Assembly (NCBI GenBank): GCA_052171895.1
Contig: JBQMRN010000005.1
Location: 1-64,000, forward strand
Length of the DNA: 64,000 nucleotides
Source of the DNA: Arsenophonus sp052171895
GTDB lineage: Bacteria; Pseudomonadota; Gammaproteobacteria; Enterobacterales; Enterobacteriaceae
Direction: 5' to 3'
Below, in pieces: positions 40,332 to 50,806 of the stretch (positions are counted from its first letter, which is position 1; each line of letters opens with the position of its first letter). A program made the position numbers and the translations under genes. The notes under the pieces were generated by a model. That model had not been told where the DNA came from, made no database searches, and worked only from the letters and a program-made list of their open reading frames with translations.

Positions 40332-41727
40332 AAATTATGCTTATTTCTTCTGTATTGAATTTCAGAGATAGTGTGCCATTCTACTTATTGATTTCATTAG
40401 TGATTTCAACAACAGAGAGATGATATACCATAAAATCTACCCTAGAGATATCAAAAAAAACTAGATATTATCTCTGATCCCTTGCATAAATTTATCCATA
40501 ATGCTGCCATACAGCTGATAAGCTACCGCCGTTGAAGCTAAGCTCCGTGACAACATGCTGAACAATTATTTAATCATAGCGAACAATACAGACTGGTATT
40601 GGCGACGCTGATATTAAACTGCATAATGTCAGGGAGATTACAGCAGCAATCCGGAATATGATTCAACAGCTCGTTACTACAACCTTATCTGAAGCGTGCA
40701 AAAAACGTCGAAAGAGTTGCTTGCTACCATGGTTTGTATACCTCTGCAATGGGTGGCATATCCATTACTGATTTTCACGAAGCTCTAGAGGCGCCTCTCG
40801 GTGAAGAAAAACATGCTATCTCTGCCAGTACCATTAATCAGTAGACTGAAAATAGCAATGGCTTGAAGAACATAGGGAATGGTGCTTGCGTGATTTAAGC
40901 GATATTCGCTAGATTTATTTCTTGGCCTATGGCATATACACTCCTGTCAGGCAAAATGAATTGCCTTTACACCTACTACTTATTATCGGCGTCAGTGTCC
41001 ATATAGGTAAAAAGAATTAGTTGCGATAAAAGATGCTTATCGAAAGTCAGAAGCTAACTACTATGGATCTAACTTTTCAATTCTCTGCAAGCGCATGGCT
41101 TAACCGTATCTTCCAGACTTGCTACATAAGAGATAGTACCATTGCTTTTTGGAATGCAATGGCAAAAATGTCTAGACACGCAGCACTAACGCTGTTGAGC
41201 ACACAAAACAGTTAATATGCTAGCTTTACTCAAAAAATGCATGCAACTGAAAGTTAAAACTGAGCTGAGAGGGGAGCTGCGAGAGATCTCTGACTAGCAG
41301 ATAGTCGTAATGCCGCTAATAACACCATTGATGTTTTGTTAGCAAGGTTTTGATCAAAGTAGCTTCTTCAGGAATGAAGAAACTAAATAAAGATCGAGAA
41401 GATCTACTTGCATTCATGACTTCCCGTCGTTACAGCACTTGATCATCAATAAGAACGACGAATCCAATTAAATTGGCTTTTGTGATATTCAGGATACGAA
41501 TAGCCGCGCCCAGACACGTAAAGAACTGTGGTTTAAAAAAAACAAACTCTTTGAATGGTATTGCTGATCCAAGCTGCTCAGAAAAGCTGGAACCGGCTAA
41601 AAGAATTTGAGCTGCTGTGACACCCTGTGGTGCTAAATAACGTCTAATTTAAAAATAAAGAACAGATTCACGAAGCATCAGACCGGAGCGAAATCTGATC
41701 CTTATACATCAGATCTTCTAATAATTC
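40332..41727 (+). mobile_element. IS256-family element, full-length but degenerate
   Basis: It reads rightward from a decayed start-side repeat (TAAATTATGCTTATTTCTTC) to TTCTAATAATTC. Usual blocks are visible (HKFIHNAAIQL near 40485; STITDFHEAL near 40765-40790). Multiple lesions. It separates the ygiM-side block from the RTX/icd side. Confidence 0.84.
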
Positions 41728-41744
41728 ACTACCTATCAAAGCAG

Positions 41745-41984
41745 TCTCTTTTTATATACTAAAATAGATTTTCAATGGCTTAAAGCTAGCTATTAGCATA
41801 TTCTTCCATTTTTGCTACCTATTAAATATATCCCCTCCCCCTCCTCCTATAGCAAATATATAATCGTCTCCTTTACTACCATTTATATCATCGTCTTCTT
41901 CAGAACCTGATATGCTGTGTTTCCTTCACTACTTAACACACTTAAATTATTATTATAATCTTTAATGTCTGAATTAAATGTCAT
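41745..41984 (-). pseudogene. Fragment of an RTX / hemolysin-type calcium-binding repeat protein
   Basis: It reads leftward from an ATG at 41984 (MTFNSDIKDYNNN). After a frameshift near 41900 one reads SISGSEEDDDINGSKGDDYI and then FAIGGGGGDIF. Tandem G-S/G-x-D-D-x-I and GGxGxD nonapeptides are typical of RTX exoproteins (serralysin-type proteases, hemolysins), which bind calcium after type I secretion. The fragment is only about 80 codons and is cut off near the IS256 end at 41727. The larger protein, its type and its secretion genes are not visible. An ordinary acidic low-complexity peptide is the alternative. Confidence 0.45.
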
Positions 41985-42370
41985 TGAGTATATTCTCTTT
42001 ATTTATCAATTAAATTTAAATTAGGGAATATGATATTCCGTCAAAATTAAAATTTAAGATAATGAAACATTATTTATACCTAGTAATTAAAAATTACAAC
42101 AACAAGAGTGTGTCTTTTTCTCAAGAAAAACCGGTCATTTTATGGGCGCGCGTGGCGCGCCCCCATTGCAAAAATTTAATAATAGTAGACTGGGTGTTCT
42201 TCTTATCGAAAAATAATGCTTGAATCCATTCAAGAATTTGCATTCTATGAAAAAACATATAAAAAGTAAAAATTATTCTCGTTTAAGTGTTTAGTTTTTA
42301 GGAAAAAATAGCTTGAAAATAAAAATTATAACACTCTAACTCCTGTTCTTAAATTAAGAAAACTATAAAT
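41985..42370. other. Spacer with a GC-rich hairpin
   Basis: Spacer between the RTX fragment and the icd remnant. Its only notable feature is the GC-rich palindrome at 42144-42162. No reading frame recognised. Confidence 0.4.
42144..42162. repeat. GC-only 8-bp palindrome in AT-rich DNA
   Basis: GGGCGCGC, loop GTG, GCGCGCCC: a perfect 8-bp all-G/C stem, the most GC-rich stretch I noticed in this AT-rich window. It lies about 210 bp downstream of the icd remnant (which reads leftward) and could be its former terminator. A T-rich tail is not evident on either side. Confidence 0.55.
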
Positions 42371-43488
42371 TTATATATGACTAATCAGTGCATCAGCAAA
42401 CTCACTGCATTTTAATAGCCTTTTAGCATCTGGCATTAAACGATTAAAATCATAGATAGGTAAGAGTTTTTTGGAGGCAATCGTCCATTGCATGCCTATA
42501 ATGATTAATTCAGCGGGCCCCTATACCCTACCCTAATCCATCCAATATGACGTAACATCTTATCAGCAGAGAAGATAATATCGAGCCTGGATTAACTTTG
42601 TTTTAACATGCATATTTTGGCTATTCCATGGGTTGCTTCAAAGAATGCACAACTATTATCTATATTTGCGCCTGCTGTACTGGTGGGTAATATGCTAATG
42701 CCTCCAACTTGTACTACTAATGCATCCAGAAATATAATCGCCATTAAGCTTCATAGAAGTAATGATGTCATATTCAGCTTAGCGCAATAAAACTTACTCT
42801 AAAAAATTCATCAGCAATCACGTCTTTAATAAGAATATCTTTACATACCTCTAGATGCTTAATTTCATCTATTTGCCACCATCAACTAATTCCCCCATCA
42901 AATTCTTGTTGTGCTAAGTGATATCCAAACAAGCTTTAAATTCACCTTCAGTGAATTTCACTATATTGGCTTTATACACTAAAGTGAGCGATTTATGATT
43001 ATTTTGGATAGTATACTTAATTGCTGCTTCGTACTAATCGCTTCGTTCCTTCTTATGAACAGGGCTTTATACCGATACTACAGACTACAGTTGGTTTGGA
43101 AATAAATTTTATTTACCTCCATCTCATTATGTAGAAATTTAATCATCTTAACTACCTCAGAGCTACTGGCTTTCCTCCATTCAATACCTGCATAAATATC
43201 TTCAAAATTTTCGCGAAAATAACCATATTAGTTAATTCTGGCTTTTTTACAGGGGTATAGAGGTACCTTAATAATAGCTCACAGGTTCGTAAACAAATAT
43301 AAAGATCGACTTCTCACCGTAATAGGTTTTTTACTCTTCATCAACCACTTTTAACCTTACTAAAATAATATCAGCACCAATAGCCTCATCTCATTCAATG
43401 TAAGGAATTATTGGATTATTAGGGACATCAAGCTTACCTGCTGCTAGTGTAATTTTTACCTTGTTGAAATAACTACTTTGCTTTCCAT
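42371..43488 (-). pseudogene. icd: Remnant of isocitrate dehydrogenase (NADP)
   Basis: It starts MESKVVIST at 43488 (E. coli MESKVVVPA) and continues in broken frames: ITLAAGKLDVPNNPIIPYIE near 43400, IVKFTEGEFKA near 42950, AEYDIITSMKLNGDYIS near 42740, and LLKCSEFADALIS near the stop. There are at least ten frameshifts or stops, and about 130 bp are missing relative to the 416-codon family length. The TCA step isocitrate to 2-oxoglutarate is therefore lost from this locus. In E. coli icd is beside rluE, nudJ and mnmA. Here the frd block lies between icd and the nudJ remnant. Confidence 0.9.
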
Positions 43489-43540
43489 CAAACTCTCCTT
43501 TTATTTCTTAGCGAAATATCTATTAACCTAGAACAGGATA

Positions 43541-43671
43541 TAAGTGGATTTAACCTGCTGTCACCATGGTGCTAAACAACATCTAATCTAAGAATAGAAA
43601 ACAAATTCAGGAAGCATCAGAGGGAAGCCGGAGAAGCCTTGGCCATCATACACAAAATTTTCTAATAATTC
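43541..43671 (+). mobile_element. IS256 3'-end fragment (~130 bp)
   Basis: Only the last ~130 bp of the element, from a block like GTGGATTTAACCTGCTG to the terminal TTCTAATAATTC, directly upstream of the icd remnant. It marks the left side of the 11-kb block carrying the two frd operons. Confidence 0.7.
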
Positions 43672-44183
43672 TTCCTTAACTTATCCTAAGAATATTGCAT
43701 GGTACTTAAATAATTTTCTACGCCAATGTTTCCTAATTTAAGATAAAATAGGGATCTGATTTTTTATTACTCATTACTATGAGAAATTTGCAGCATAAAA
43801 AGATCAAAAGAATATATCATAACAAAAATAGCGAAAGTGTTATTAAACATACAATTAATTCACGCAAAATATTACTCTTTAATAAAGCGTTTGATGTATT
43901 ATCATAATTTAGCAATCAAATTAGTTAACAAATATTAAAAATTACATTCCTATTCTAATATTTATGCCGCAAGACGCTTTAGATCTCCATAGCGATGGTT
44001 TCTGTTAATCCTAATTAATTCTTTGCTCCAAGAGCATTATATATACCCTCGTCGAACAGACCATCTTCATAGAAGATGGCTATTGATTGATATAATTGAG
44101 GGCAAAATATCATGACGATAAGGATCCATGATTAGGGAACTACAACACCAAAAATAAGACCTGCTCTTAAGACTAGCAAAGAA
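43672..44183. other. Unrecognised DNA left of frd copy 1
   Basis: About 510 bp with no gene I can name. It includes a small perfect hairpin CCATCTT/AAGATGG near 44070. It has no counterpart beside frd copy 2, so the duplicated unit starts at about 44184. Confidence 0.4.
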
Positions 44184-44198
44184 TTGATTAACTTTTAA

Positions 44199-44554
44199 TT
44201 AGAGTTTGATGATAACAATAATAGTAATCAGACTAATGATAGTAGAAGCACCATAACAAATCCATTTCAAAGCTGAAATCACTATTTTTAGATCATGCAT
44301 TCCATGATGAAGTCGATATAGCCCACACAAAATAGATAAAATAATCATTAATAGCAAAAAACAGGCAATAAAGCATTATGGGATTTTACCATAATGCTTT
44401 CATAAGTGAACATTTCTGGCGCAAATCTAGAGGAATTAAAATTACTACTATAAAGAATAATAAGCGGAGAGATAATTGCACTTCACATACCACACCAGCA
44501 CTAAATAATCTCTAAAAATAGGTTCATCGGACGTTTAGAAGGGTGATTAATCAT
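44199..44554 (-). pseudogene. frdD: frdD, copy 1, broken
   Basis: Collinear with the intact frdD at 50033-50389 but with several single-base indels. The first, directly after MINH, shifts the frame (the intact copy reads MINHHPKRSNEP), and the rest contains stops. It would have been one of the two membrane anchors of fumarate reductase. Confidence 0.9.
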
Positions 44555-44567
44555 TGTTTTTCTTAGA

Positions 44568-44960
44568 TTATATTAACGCTACAGATAAGATAATAAATGT
44601 TACTAGAAAAGTAATACCCCAGAGTAATTTTATGATCGTTTCTTGAGCTATTTTTTTATTTTTTATCACAATATTGATAGCTTTAGGGAGCAGTTCGAAC
44701 CAGGTTTTTGTATGAAATAAAGTTGCTATTAAAGTGAAAACATTAATTAATAAAATGATTGGATTATGGAGCAAACCAACATAATTAGACCAACTTTCAG
44801 CTCCTTCTGTTAACGACAATACGCCATAAAGCACGACTAAACTAAACCAAATTTGAGGGATTGCGGTTGCTTCCCGAATAATATAAAAACGATAAAATCT
44901 AATCTGTTTCCACCAATTTGATAACATTTTTCTTACATAGGGCTTACGTTTTGTTGTCAT
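44568..44960 (-). CDS. frdC: Fumarate reductase membrane anchor subunit FrdC (only intact copy)
   Basis: Integral membrane subunit that, with FrdD, anchors the FrdAB catalytic dimer and forms the menaquinol site. 130 residues (E. coli 131), from MTTKRKPYVRKMLSNWWK to a third membrane helix near the end. Three hydrophobic segments lie near 30-50, 65-90 and 110-128. The conserved FHTKTWFELLPKA between helices 2 and 3 is kept. The second copy (50403-50795) is broken, while frdB and frdD are intact only in the second copy. With frdA broken in both copies, the protein has no catalytic partner encoded here; its openness may be recent chance survival rather than function. Confidence 0.88.
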   Translation of the reverse strand: MTTKRKPYVRKMLSNWWKQIRFYRFYIIREATAIPQIWFSLVVLYGVLSLTEGAESWSNYVGLLHNPIILLINVFTLIATLFHTKTWFELLPKAINIVIKNKKIAQETIIKLLWGITFLVTFIILSVALI

Positions 44961-44970
44961 TCTTTTTTCC

Positions 44971-45701
44971 TTACCTTGGTTTCAAGATAGCGATAATAAA
45001 ATCTTCTGCACTTGCTGCTTTTCCTTGTTGAATTGCAGCGGCAAGATTAACATGTTTAGGACATATTTCAGAGCAGTAACCGATAAATGTACAGCTCAAT
45101 ACCCCATTATCGCTATTTAGTAAAAGCATCCATTTTTTACCTTTATTCTGATTGTAGAGGTTATAACGTTATACAAGTGTGATTGCAGCAGGACCAATAA
45201 ATTCTGGATTAAGGCCAAATTGAGGAGAAGCTGCATAACAGATAGCACAATTAATACACAACCCGAGAATTGATGATAGCTAGCATTTGACTAAGTGTTT
45301 GGTTATTGGTAGCATCGCTAACTTTAGGATTATTATTAATAATATAAGGTTTAATTAATAGCTTCAAAGCTTTCAATAAAATTGATCATATCTACCACTA
45401 AATCTCTTTTAAGAGGAAAATTTTTCAATGCTTCTACTTTTAAAGTATAGTCCCGTAAAAAAGTTTTGCAGGCTAATTTAGGCACCTGGTTAAGTATCAT
45501 GCCACAAGAGCTTTATCTTTCCATATGACAAGACCAGCAGTAGGAGAGATCAAGTGATAAGTGGTCTTTAATATAACAAAGAGCATCTAGCAAAGAGGTC
45601 TATTCATCATAAGGAACCTCATAAGTAAGAGAATAGGGGACATCGTTAGTTTCAGGATTATAGCGCATAATCTCCATTTTTAGTTTTTTCATCTTAGGCA
45701 T
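44971..45701 (-). pseudogene. frdB: frdB, copy 1, broken
   Basis: Matches the intact frdB at 50807-51541 over its length, but small indels and substitutions disrupt it. Near 45240-45280, in the ferredoxin-like cluster region, the sequence is shifted. Near 45500-45520 the segment coding for the CRMAICGSCG cysteines is altered. The start overlaps the frdA tail by 8 bp, as in an ordinary frd operon. Confidence 0.88.
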
Positions 45702-47292
45702 TTGCCTGCGCCTTCTTTGCTTGCTCTTGTGCTGTTGCTTTAGCAACATAAAGGTGTTTAGCCTGTCCTGATTTGCTAACGTTTATATTAATATAAACTA
45801 TATACGGAGCACTTTGTGAGTTATAAAAGGAAAAAGAATGTTTTAGGAAATTAACATCATCACGTTCAGTACAGCCTTCATCCAGACGCTGATAGGCACA
45901 ATAAGCTTTCTTTGCGATAGAAAGCTGAGTGAAGTATGCATTTTCTTTTACATCTAGAGTAAAACCCACTTCAAAATAGTATAGAGAAGTTCAGTATTAA
46001 AAACGCTGCTATAATCTATAATTTCAATATGTTTAAAGCATCTTCAAGTTCAGCTACTTTATCCATAGTTTTTTTATTAATTCAGGTATACGATAAGATG
46101 CCACAACCTTCCTCCATTGCTATCCACATTTCATCACGGATATTAGCCAAATTCTCTTTACCTTTTTGGTTTATCAGTTTGGTTAAATTGGTTTCAATTT
46201 CATGCGATTTTAATTTAATGGTGTTATTATCTACTGGAGATGCTTCAGTTGTATATTTATTCTATTCTGTACCAGCTAATTGCAAAAAACGACTAATTCA
46301 GGTAAAGAGTTATAATTCAGGCGGTTTGTCCTATCTAAGGGAATCAATGAACATTTGCTACAGGAAACAGACCTTTGATTGATATTCTATATTTATGATC
46401 TGTTTTTATTCTCCCCATTGCATAATGAACGGTCTTGGGAACAGGAATAGGGTCAGTAACTTGGTCGAGACTCCAAGATAAGCTTTGGCTAATTTAAAAA
46501 TAAATGGCAGGCGTTCATGTAGTTTCTATTCCTACAGATTCTGTAAGTCAAGATGTATAACATCATCACTATACGATTTATTATATCGCTGACCTGTCCC
46601 CCCCTAATGCCAAAAAGCTTAAGAATCCTTCTTTCGTAGACTTAATTCCATCTATTTATTTTCTAATTTACCTAGTGAAATTTCTAGATATAAATCATTA
46701 TCTTGTAGATAACCATAGCCATCTTTGTTGATGAGGATCCCGCCTTTACCTCTATAGCATTCAGTTATAAGTATTTTCAAGCCTGCCAAACCAGTTTGAT
46801 GATATTGAATAAATTCCATATTATATAATGGAATACCATATCATAATACCTCTCCATACCATCACCGGTAACAATTTCAGGGTTAGTTAGTATTATAATT
46901 GTAAACACGGCTAGTCTACAGCCGATAGACATAATAACAGCATTTGCCCTAATTTGAATATGAGAATCCTCCCACGCTATCATATGGATAGCGGCCAGGC
47001 CCATATACTCCTTCTTCTTCAACAAGAAGGTCTAATACAAAATATCTAACTATATCTTATTTACATAATCAATCTACCCCTGAAACTATATCATTAAAGT
47101 GATCATCATAGGTATCATGAAATTGAGTGATTGCCGCTACCCCACCTTCTGCAACGACAGTATGACTGCGCATAGGGATAGAACTTTTAAAACAAAAACA
47201 ATTTTATCTGCAAGATTTAGCTTAAACAGCAGCAATTATTGCGCCATTAAACCAGCTCCTATTATTACTAAATCAGAATTAAAAATTTGCAT
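45694..47292 (-). pseudogene. frdA: frdA, copy 1, broken
   Basis: It begins MQIFNSDLVIIGAG at 47292 (FAD-binding start of FrdA). Readable pieces include IRANAVIMSIG and GGIVTGDGM-like NPEIVTGDGMERYY near 46850-46980, and a 91-codon open tail (45694-45969) with AYQRLDEGCTERDDVNFLKH near the C-terminus. The span is about 1.6 kb against 1.8 kb for the family, so roughly 200 bp are deleted, and there are many frameshifts. The open tail is a remnant, not a gene. Confidence 0.9.
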
Positions 47293-47501
47293 ACTATGGT
47301 TTCTCTATTACTAATTGAAATAAACTGCATCTTATTATTGCATAATAATTTTATTAAAATAAATTATTAACAATAATTTATTATTTATAAAATAAAAATA
47401 AATTGTCACTGACAGTAATTTAATTCAGGTATAAGTTTTTGATGATTTTACTTATAAAAAGTGAGAGCTAATAGATTTTTTAAAAATTAGCTATTTTGAT
47501 C

Positions 47502-48918
47502 AAGTTATTAGAAAATCTGGTATATGCTGCTCCAGCTTAAAATCCACTCTGGATCCTTCGTGAAGCTGTTCTCCATCTTTAAATTTGACGTTGTTTACAA
47601 CCAGGGTCAGCGATCAAAATTTCCTTAGCCGCTTCCAGATTTTCTGAGCAGACTGTAACAACTTAAATAGCATTAAAAGGATTGCTTTTCTTGAACCACA
47701 GTTCTTCTGGCTTCGGATTCGTCGTTCTTATTGAACGCCCACTGCTCTGACAGGAACTTGTAGAATACCACTACTTTTTCTCGATCTTTCTCCAGCTTCT
47801 TCATCACTGCAAGAAATGAGATACTTCGCTGAAAACCTTGTTAAAAAATATCAATGGATTTATTAGCGACATCACAACACTCAGCTAGTTAGACATCCCG
47901 CGCGAAGCTTACACTCAACCTTAACTTTCAGTTGCACAGTTGCATGCCTTTTGGAAGTATGAAGCGACCACATTACCTGTTTTATATACAAAACCAACAG
48001 CGTCCTTGCTGCTGTACGTGTCCTAGGATAGCTTTGCCATTGCATTCCAAAAACTAAGGCAGCAGCACCCTCTCCTAGTAAGCCTAGGAGATGAGATATG
48101 GTTAAGCACGCGCTCTCACCCAGGGCATTAAGAAGTTCAGCCTAGTTAGCTTCTGACTCTTGATAACCATCTTCGATCAAAACTAGCTCCTTATATCCAT
48201 ATTCAGTGACGCCAATTAATGAGGAAGCTGAAAAGGGGATCATCTTACCTGATAGGAATGTATATGCCATCGGCCAAGAAATAAACGTAGCGGGTATCGC
48301 TTTAAATCATGAAAATACCATTTTGCCTATTTTCAAATCATTGCTGTTTAACCCTGCTGATGCTATTGACAGAAAGAGACCATGTGTTTTTTCATCTAAA
48401 ATCGCTTTTCCCTCAAAAACTTCATGAAAATCAGTGGTGGAGATACCATCGCAGGTACAACTATACTAGCAACTTTTCGACGTTTTTACACGCTTCAGAT
48501 AAAACAGTAACAACGACCCCTGTTGAAACATATTCCGTTGAGGATGCGATCCATGACCCTAGGCACTTTAATCTCAACATCATCTATACCAATTTGTATA
48601 ATTCACTATGCTAAATAACCGTTACGGACAACTGGCACATGGGACACGCCTCTCGATAAATTTGGCGTTAAGCATGTTGTCGCAGTATATGGCTTCGAGC
48701 TTTACCCTAAATGCGGATGGGGGGTTATCAGTTACCTGGAAGTATTACGAATGAGTTCATGCAAGGGATTACAGGTAATATCTGGTTTTGCGGATACATG
48801 TATGGTAGACTTTTTATTCCATAACATCTCTGTGTTCTTAAATCATTGACTAAATCAATCAGTAGAATAGACGTCACCATCGCCGAAAAACCCTATACAG
48901 CAGAAATAAGGATAACTC
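47502..48918 (-). mobile_element. IS256-family element at the end of duplication unit 1
   Basis: It reads leftward. The left end is AAGTTATTAGAAAATCTGG, the right end AATAAGGATAACTC. It is part of the duplicated unit (counterpart 53380-54814). Directly to its right is an IS481-type remnant. Confidence 0.84.
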
Positions 48919-48924
48919 TCACAG

Positions 48925-49700
48925 CCATATTCCCAATTGTTTCCAGACGACGCTGTAGCCTGTTCAGGAAGCCGTAGTCGTTTTTCTAGTAAAACCATTT
49001 TTCCCTCTCTACAATCTGCTTGCAATCGCGAGTCAATACGTGAATTCCTAAACCCTGTTGTATCTCAATCCTAGGCTAGATCCCATCCTTATACAAGCAA
49101 GGATGGGGAATTTGTATGAAATGAAGCATAAACCCAAAAAATCGAAGGATAAGGTGTTTTAAAAGGTACAAGCTTGGTTATCTTCAAGTAGATCTAAAAT
49201 ATTCTTCCGCAAATACCAAACGAAACTTCATGACATTATCTTTTCATAGATATAGATCGCACCACTCGATGCTTTTTTATCCGTCTTTACAAGGCCAAGA
49301 CCAGACCGCGGCAAATGCGCTAAACGCTTCTCTTACGTGATCTTAACCGAGCATCTCCGATAACCATCCATCGGGTACTACAAACAATGATAAAAAATTT
49401 ACAGACAACCTTTTTGGTCTGAGAAATTCTTTAACTACGAAAATAGGAATTCGCCTGTGTTTGTGTACAGAGTTTGGCATAGAAGACAAACTCTTACTCC
49501 CCACCCGCCTGGTGGCATACCTTAAACAAATGGTATAGTCGAGCAATTTTATGGCCCATATAAAATGGGCTCCAAAGGCATCATTTTAATTCTGTTCTGA
49601 AGAACTTGAGATCACTTTACATCAATATGTTTAGCGGTACAATTAGGAATTACCTCAATGAATATTGAGTAGTAAAAGCTTTTATAAGCTATAAAAGATT
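48925..49700 (+). mobile_element. IS481-family-like transposase remnant between the two frd units
   Basis: Forward frames give TAANALNASL near 49307, then DKKFTDNLFGLRNSL near 49388-49430, CTEFGIEDKL near 49465-49490, TNGIVEQFYG near 49530-49555, and HHFNSVLKNLRSLYINMFS near 49580-49640. The order TDNGxxFTDRLFGLRKR, ELGIEHRL, QTNGMVERFNG, HHFRSGEELE is that of IS481-type DDE transposases. The frame is broken at least four times. It is the only copy of this family in the window. Ends are uncertain. Confidence 0.62.
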
Positions 49701-49975
49701 AGTTCAAAGTTAAAGATAAATTATTAAAAATCATCTATCTTCCTGGAAATGACAGTTAATCAATAGGATTAGTAAATGGGTACTTTAAGTACCATCGGTT
49801 ATTTATTGTTGGTTAACTATCTTAAGTTATCAATATTTATCAGTTTACTACTTTCCCCCAAGCTGAAATTTATGATTATTTGCCAGTATCTCGTATCTAA
49901 TGGTTAATAATATAGAGAACCGGAACGAGCGGTTGCTATACTATCTGTAAATTAATCTAGTTAATGCTTATCACA
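49701..49975. other. Spacer left of frd copy 2
   Basis: No gene recognised. It includes a GTACTTTAAGTAC palindrome near 49781. Ends at the frd terminator. Confidence 0.35.
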
Positions 49976-50018
49976 AACAATAAAGCTAGATTGTTAGAAA
50001 CTATCTGGCTTTATTGTT
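49976..50018 (-). terminator. Terminator hairpin of frd operon copy 2
   Basis: AACAATAAAGC pairs perfectly with GCTTTATTGTT (11 bp), extended by five more pairs including one G-T, around an 11-nt loop. It ends 15 bp past the frdD stop. The stem's T-rich arm serves as the downstream T tract. Copy 1 lacks this hairpin because the duplication boundary falls at its edge (50018). Confidence 0.68.
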
Positions 50019-50032
50019 TGATTAACTTTTGA

Positions 50033-50389
50033 TTAGAGTTTGATGATAGTAATGATAGCAATCATACTAATGATGGTAGCAGCACCATAAAAAATCCATT
50101 TCCCAGCTGGAATAGCTATTTTTAAATCATGCATGCCATGATAAAGTCTATGTAGACCACACCAAATAGGTAAAATAATCATTAATAGCAAAAAAAAACG
50201 GCCAATAAAGCTTTGGCAAAAAGCCATAATGCATTCATAATTGAACATTTCTGGCGCAAAATCTAGAGGAATTAAAATTGCTACTAAAAGAATAATAACC
50301 GGAGAGATAATTGCACTCCACATACCACCAGCACTAAATAATCCCCAAAAAATAGGTTCATTAGAACGTTTAGGATGGTGATTAATCAT
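50033..50389 (-). CDS. frdD: Fumarate reductase membrane anchor subunit FrdD (only intact copy)
   Basis: Second membrane anchor of fumarate reductase (FrdABCD), which passes electrons from menaquinol to fumarate in anaerobic respiration. 118 residues (E. coli 119). The start MINHHPKRSNEPIFWGLFSA and three hydrophobic segments near 18-42, 60-80 and 98-116 match the family. It ends IITIIKL and is followed by a good terminator. The copy at 44199-44554 is broken. It stands next to a broken frdC and, further up, an intact frdB. No intact frdA exists in the window, so the complex cannot form from local genes alone. Confidence 0.9.
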   Translation of the reverse strand: MINHHPKRSNEPIFWGLFSAGGMWSAIISPVIILLVAILIPLDFAPEMFNYECIMAFCQSFIGRFFLLLMIILPIWCGLHRLYHGMHDLKIAIPAGKWIFYGAATIISMIAIITIIKL

Positions 50390-50402
50390 TGTTTTCCTTA
50401 GA

Positions 50403-50795
50403 TTATCTTAACGTTACAGCTAAGATAATAATTGTTACTAAAAAGGTGATACCCCAGAATAATTTTCTGATCGTTTCTTAGGCTATTTTATCACAATATT
50501 GATAGTTTTAGTCAGCAGTTCGAACCAGTTTTTTGTATAAAATAAAGTCGCTATTAAAATAAAGTTGCTATTAAAGTAAAAAGATTAATTAATAAAACAA
50601 TTGGATTAATTGAGCAAACCAACATAATTAAATCAACTTTCAGCACATTCTATTAACGAAAATACACCATAAAGCACCATTAAACTAAAGAAAATTTAAG
50701 GGATTGTAGTTACCTTACCGAACAACATAAAAATAATAAAATCTAATCTATTTCCACTAATTTGATGATATTTTCATAACACGTTTTGTTGTCAT
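50403..50795 (-). pseudogene. frdC: frdC, copy 2, broken
   Basis: Counterpart of the intact 44568-44960. It starts MTTKRVM at 50795: some 20 bp coding for the basic N-terminus are lost. Further indels follow, including a short internal repetition of AAATAAAGT(T/C)GCTATTAAA near 50541-50578 and stops in the membrane segments. Confidence 0.9.
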
Positions 50796-50806
50796 TCTTT
50801 TCTACC

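Larger units (their letters stand above)
44184..48918. repeat. Tandem duplication unit 1: frd operon plus IS256
   Basis: About 4.73 kb, collinear with unit 2 (50018-54814), offset about 5.83 kb. Similarity begins at TTGATTAACTTTT just past frdD and ends at the far end of an IS256 copy upstream of frdA. Flanking sequences on both sides differ. Here frdC is open while frdD, frdB and frdA are broken. Confidence 0.88.

Noticed and set aside
45694..45969. 91-codon frame with RLDEGCTERDDVNFLKH as a stand-alone gene
   Set aside because: It is the tail of the broken frdA copy 1. It has no start signal and its end overlaps frdB as in an ordinary frd operon.
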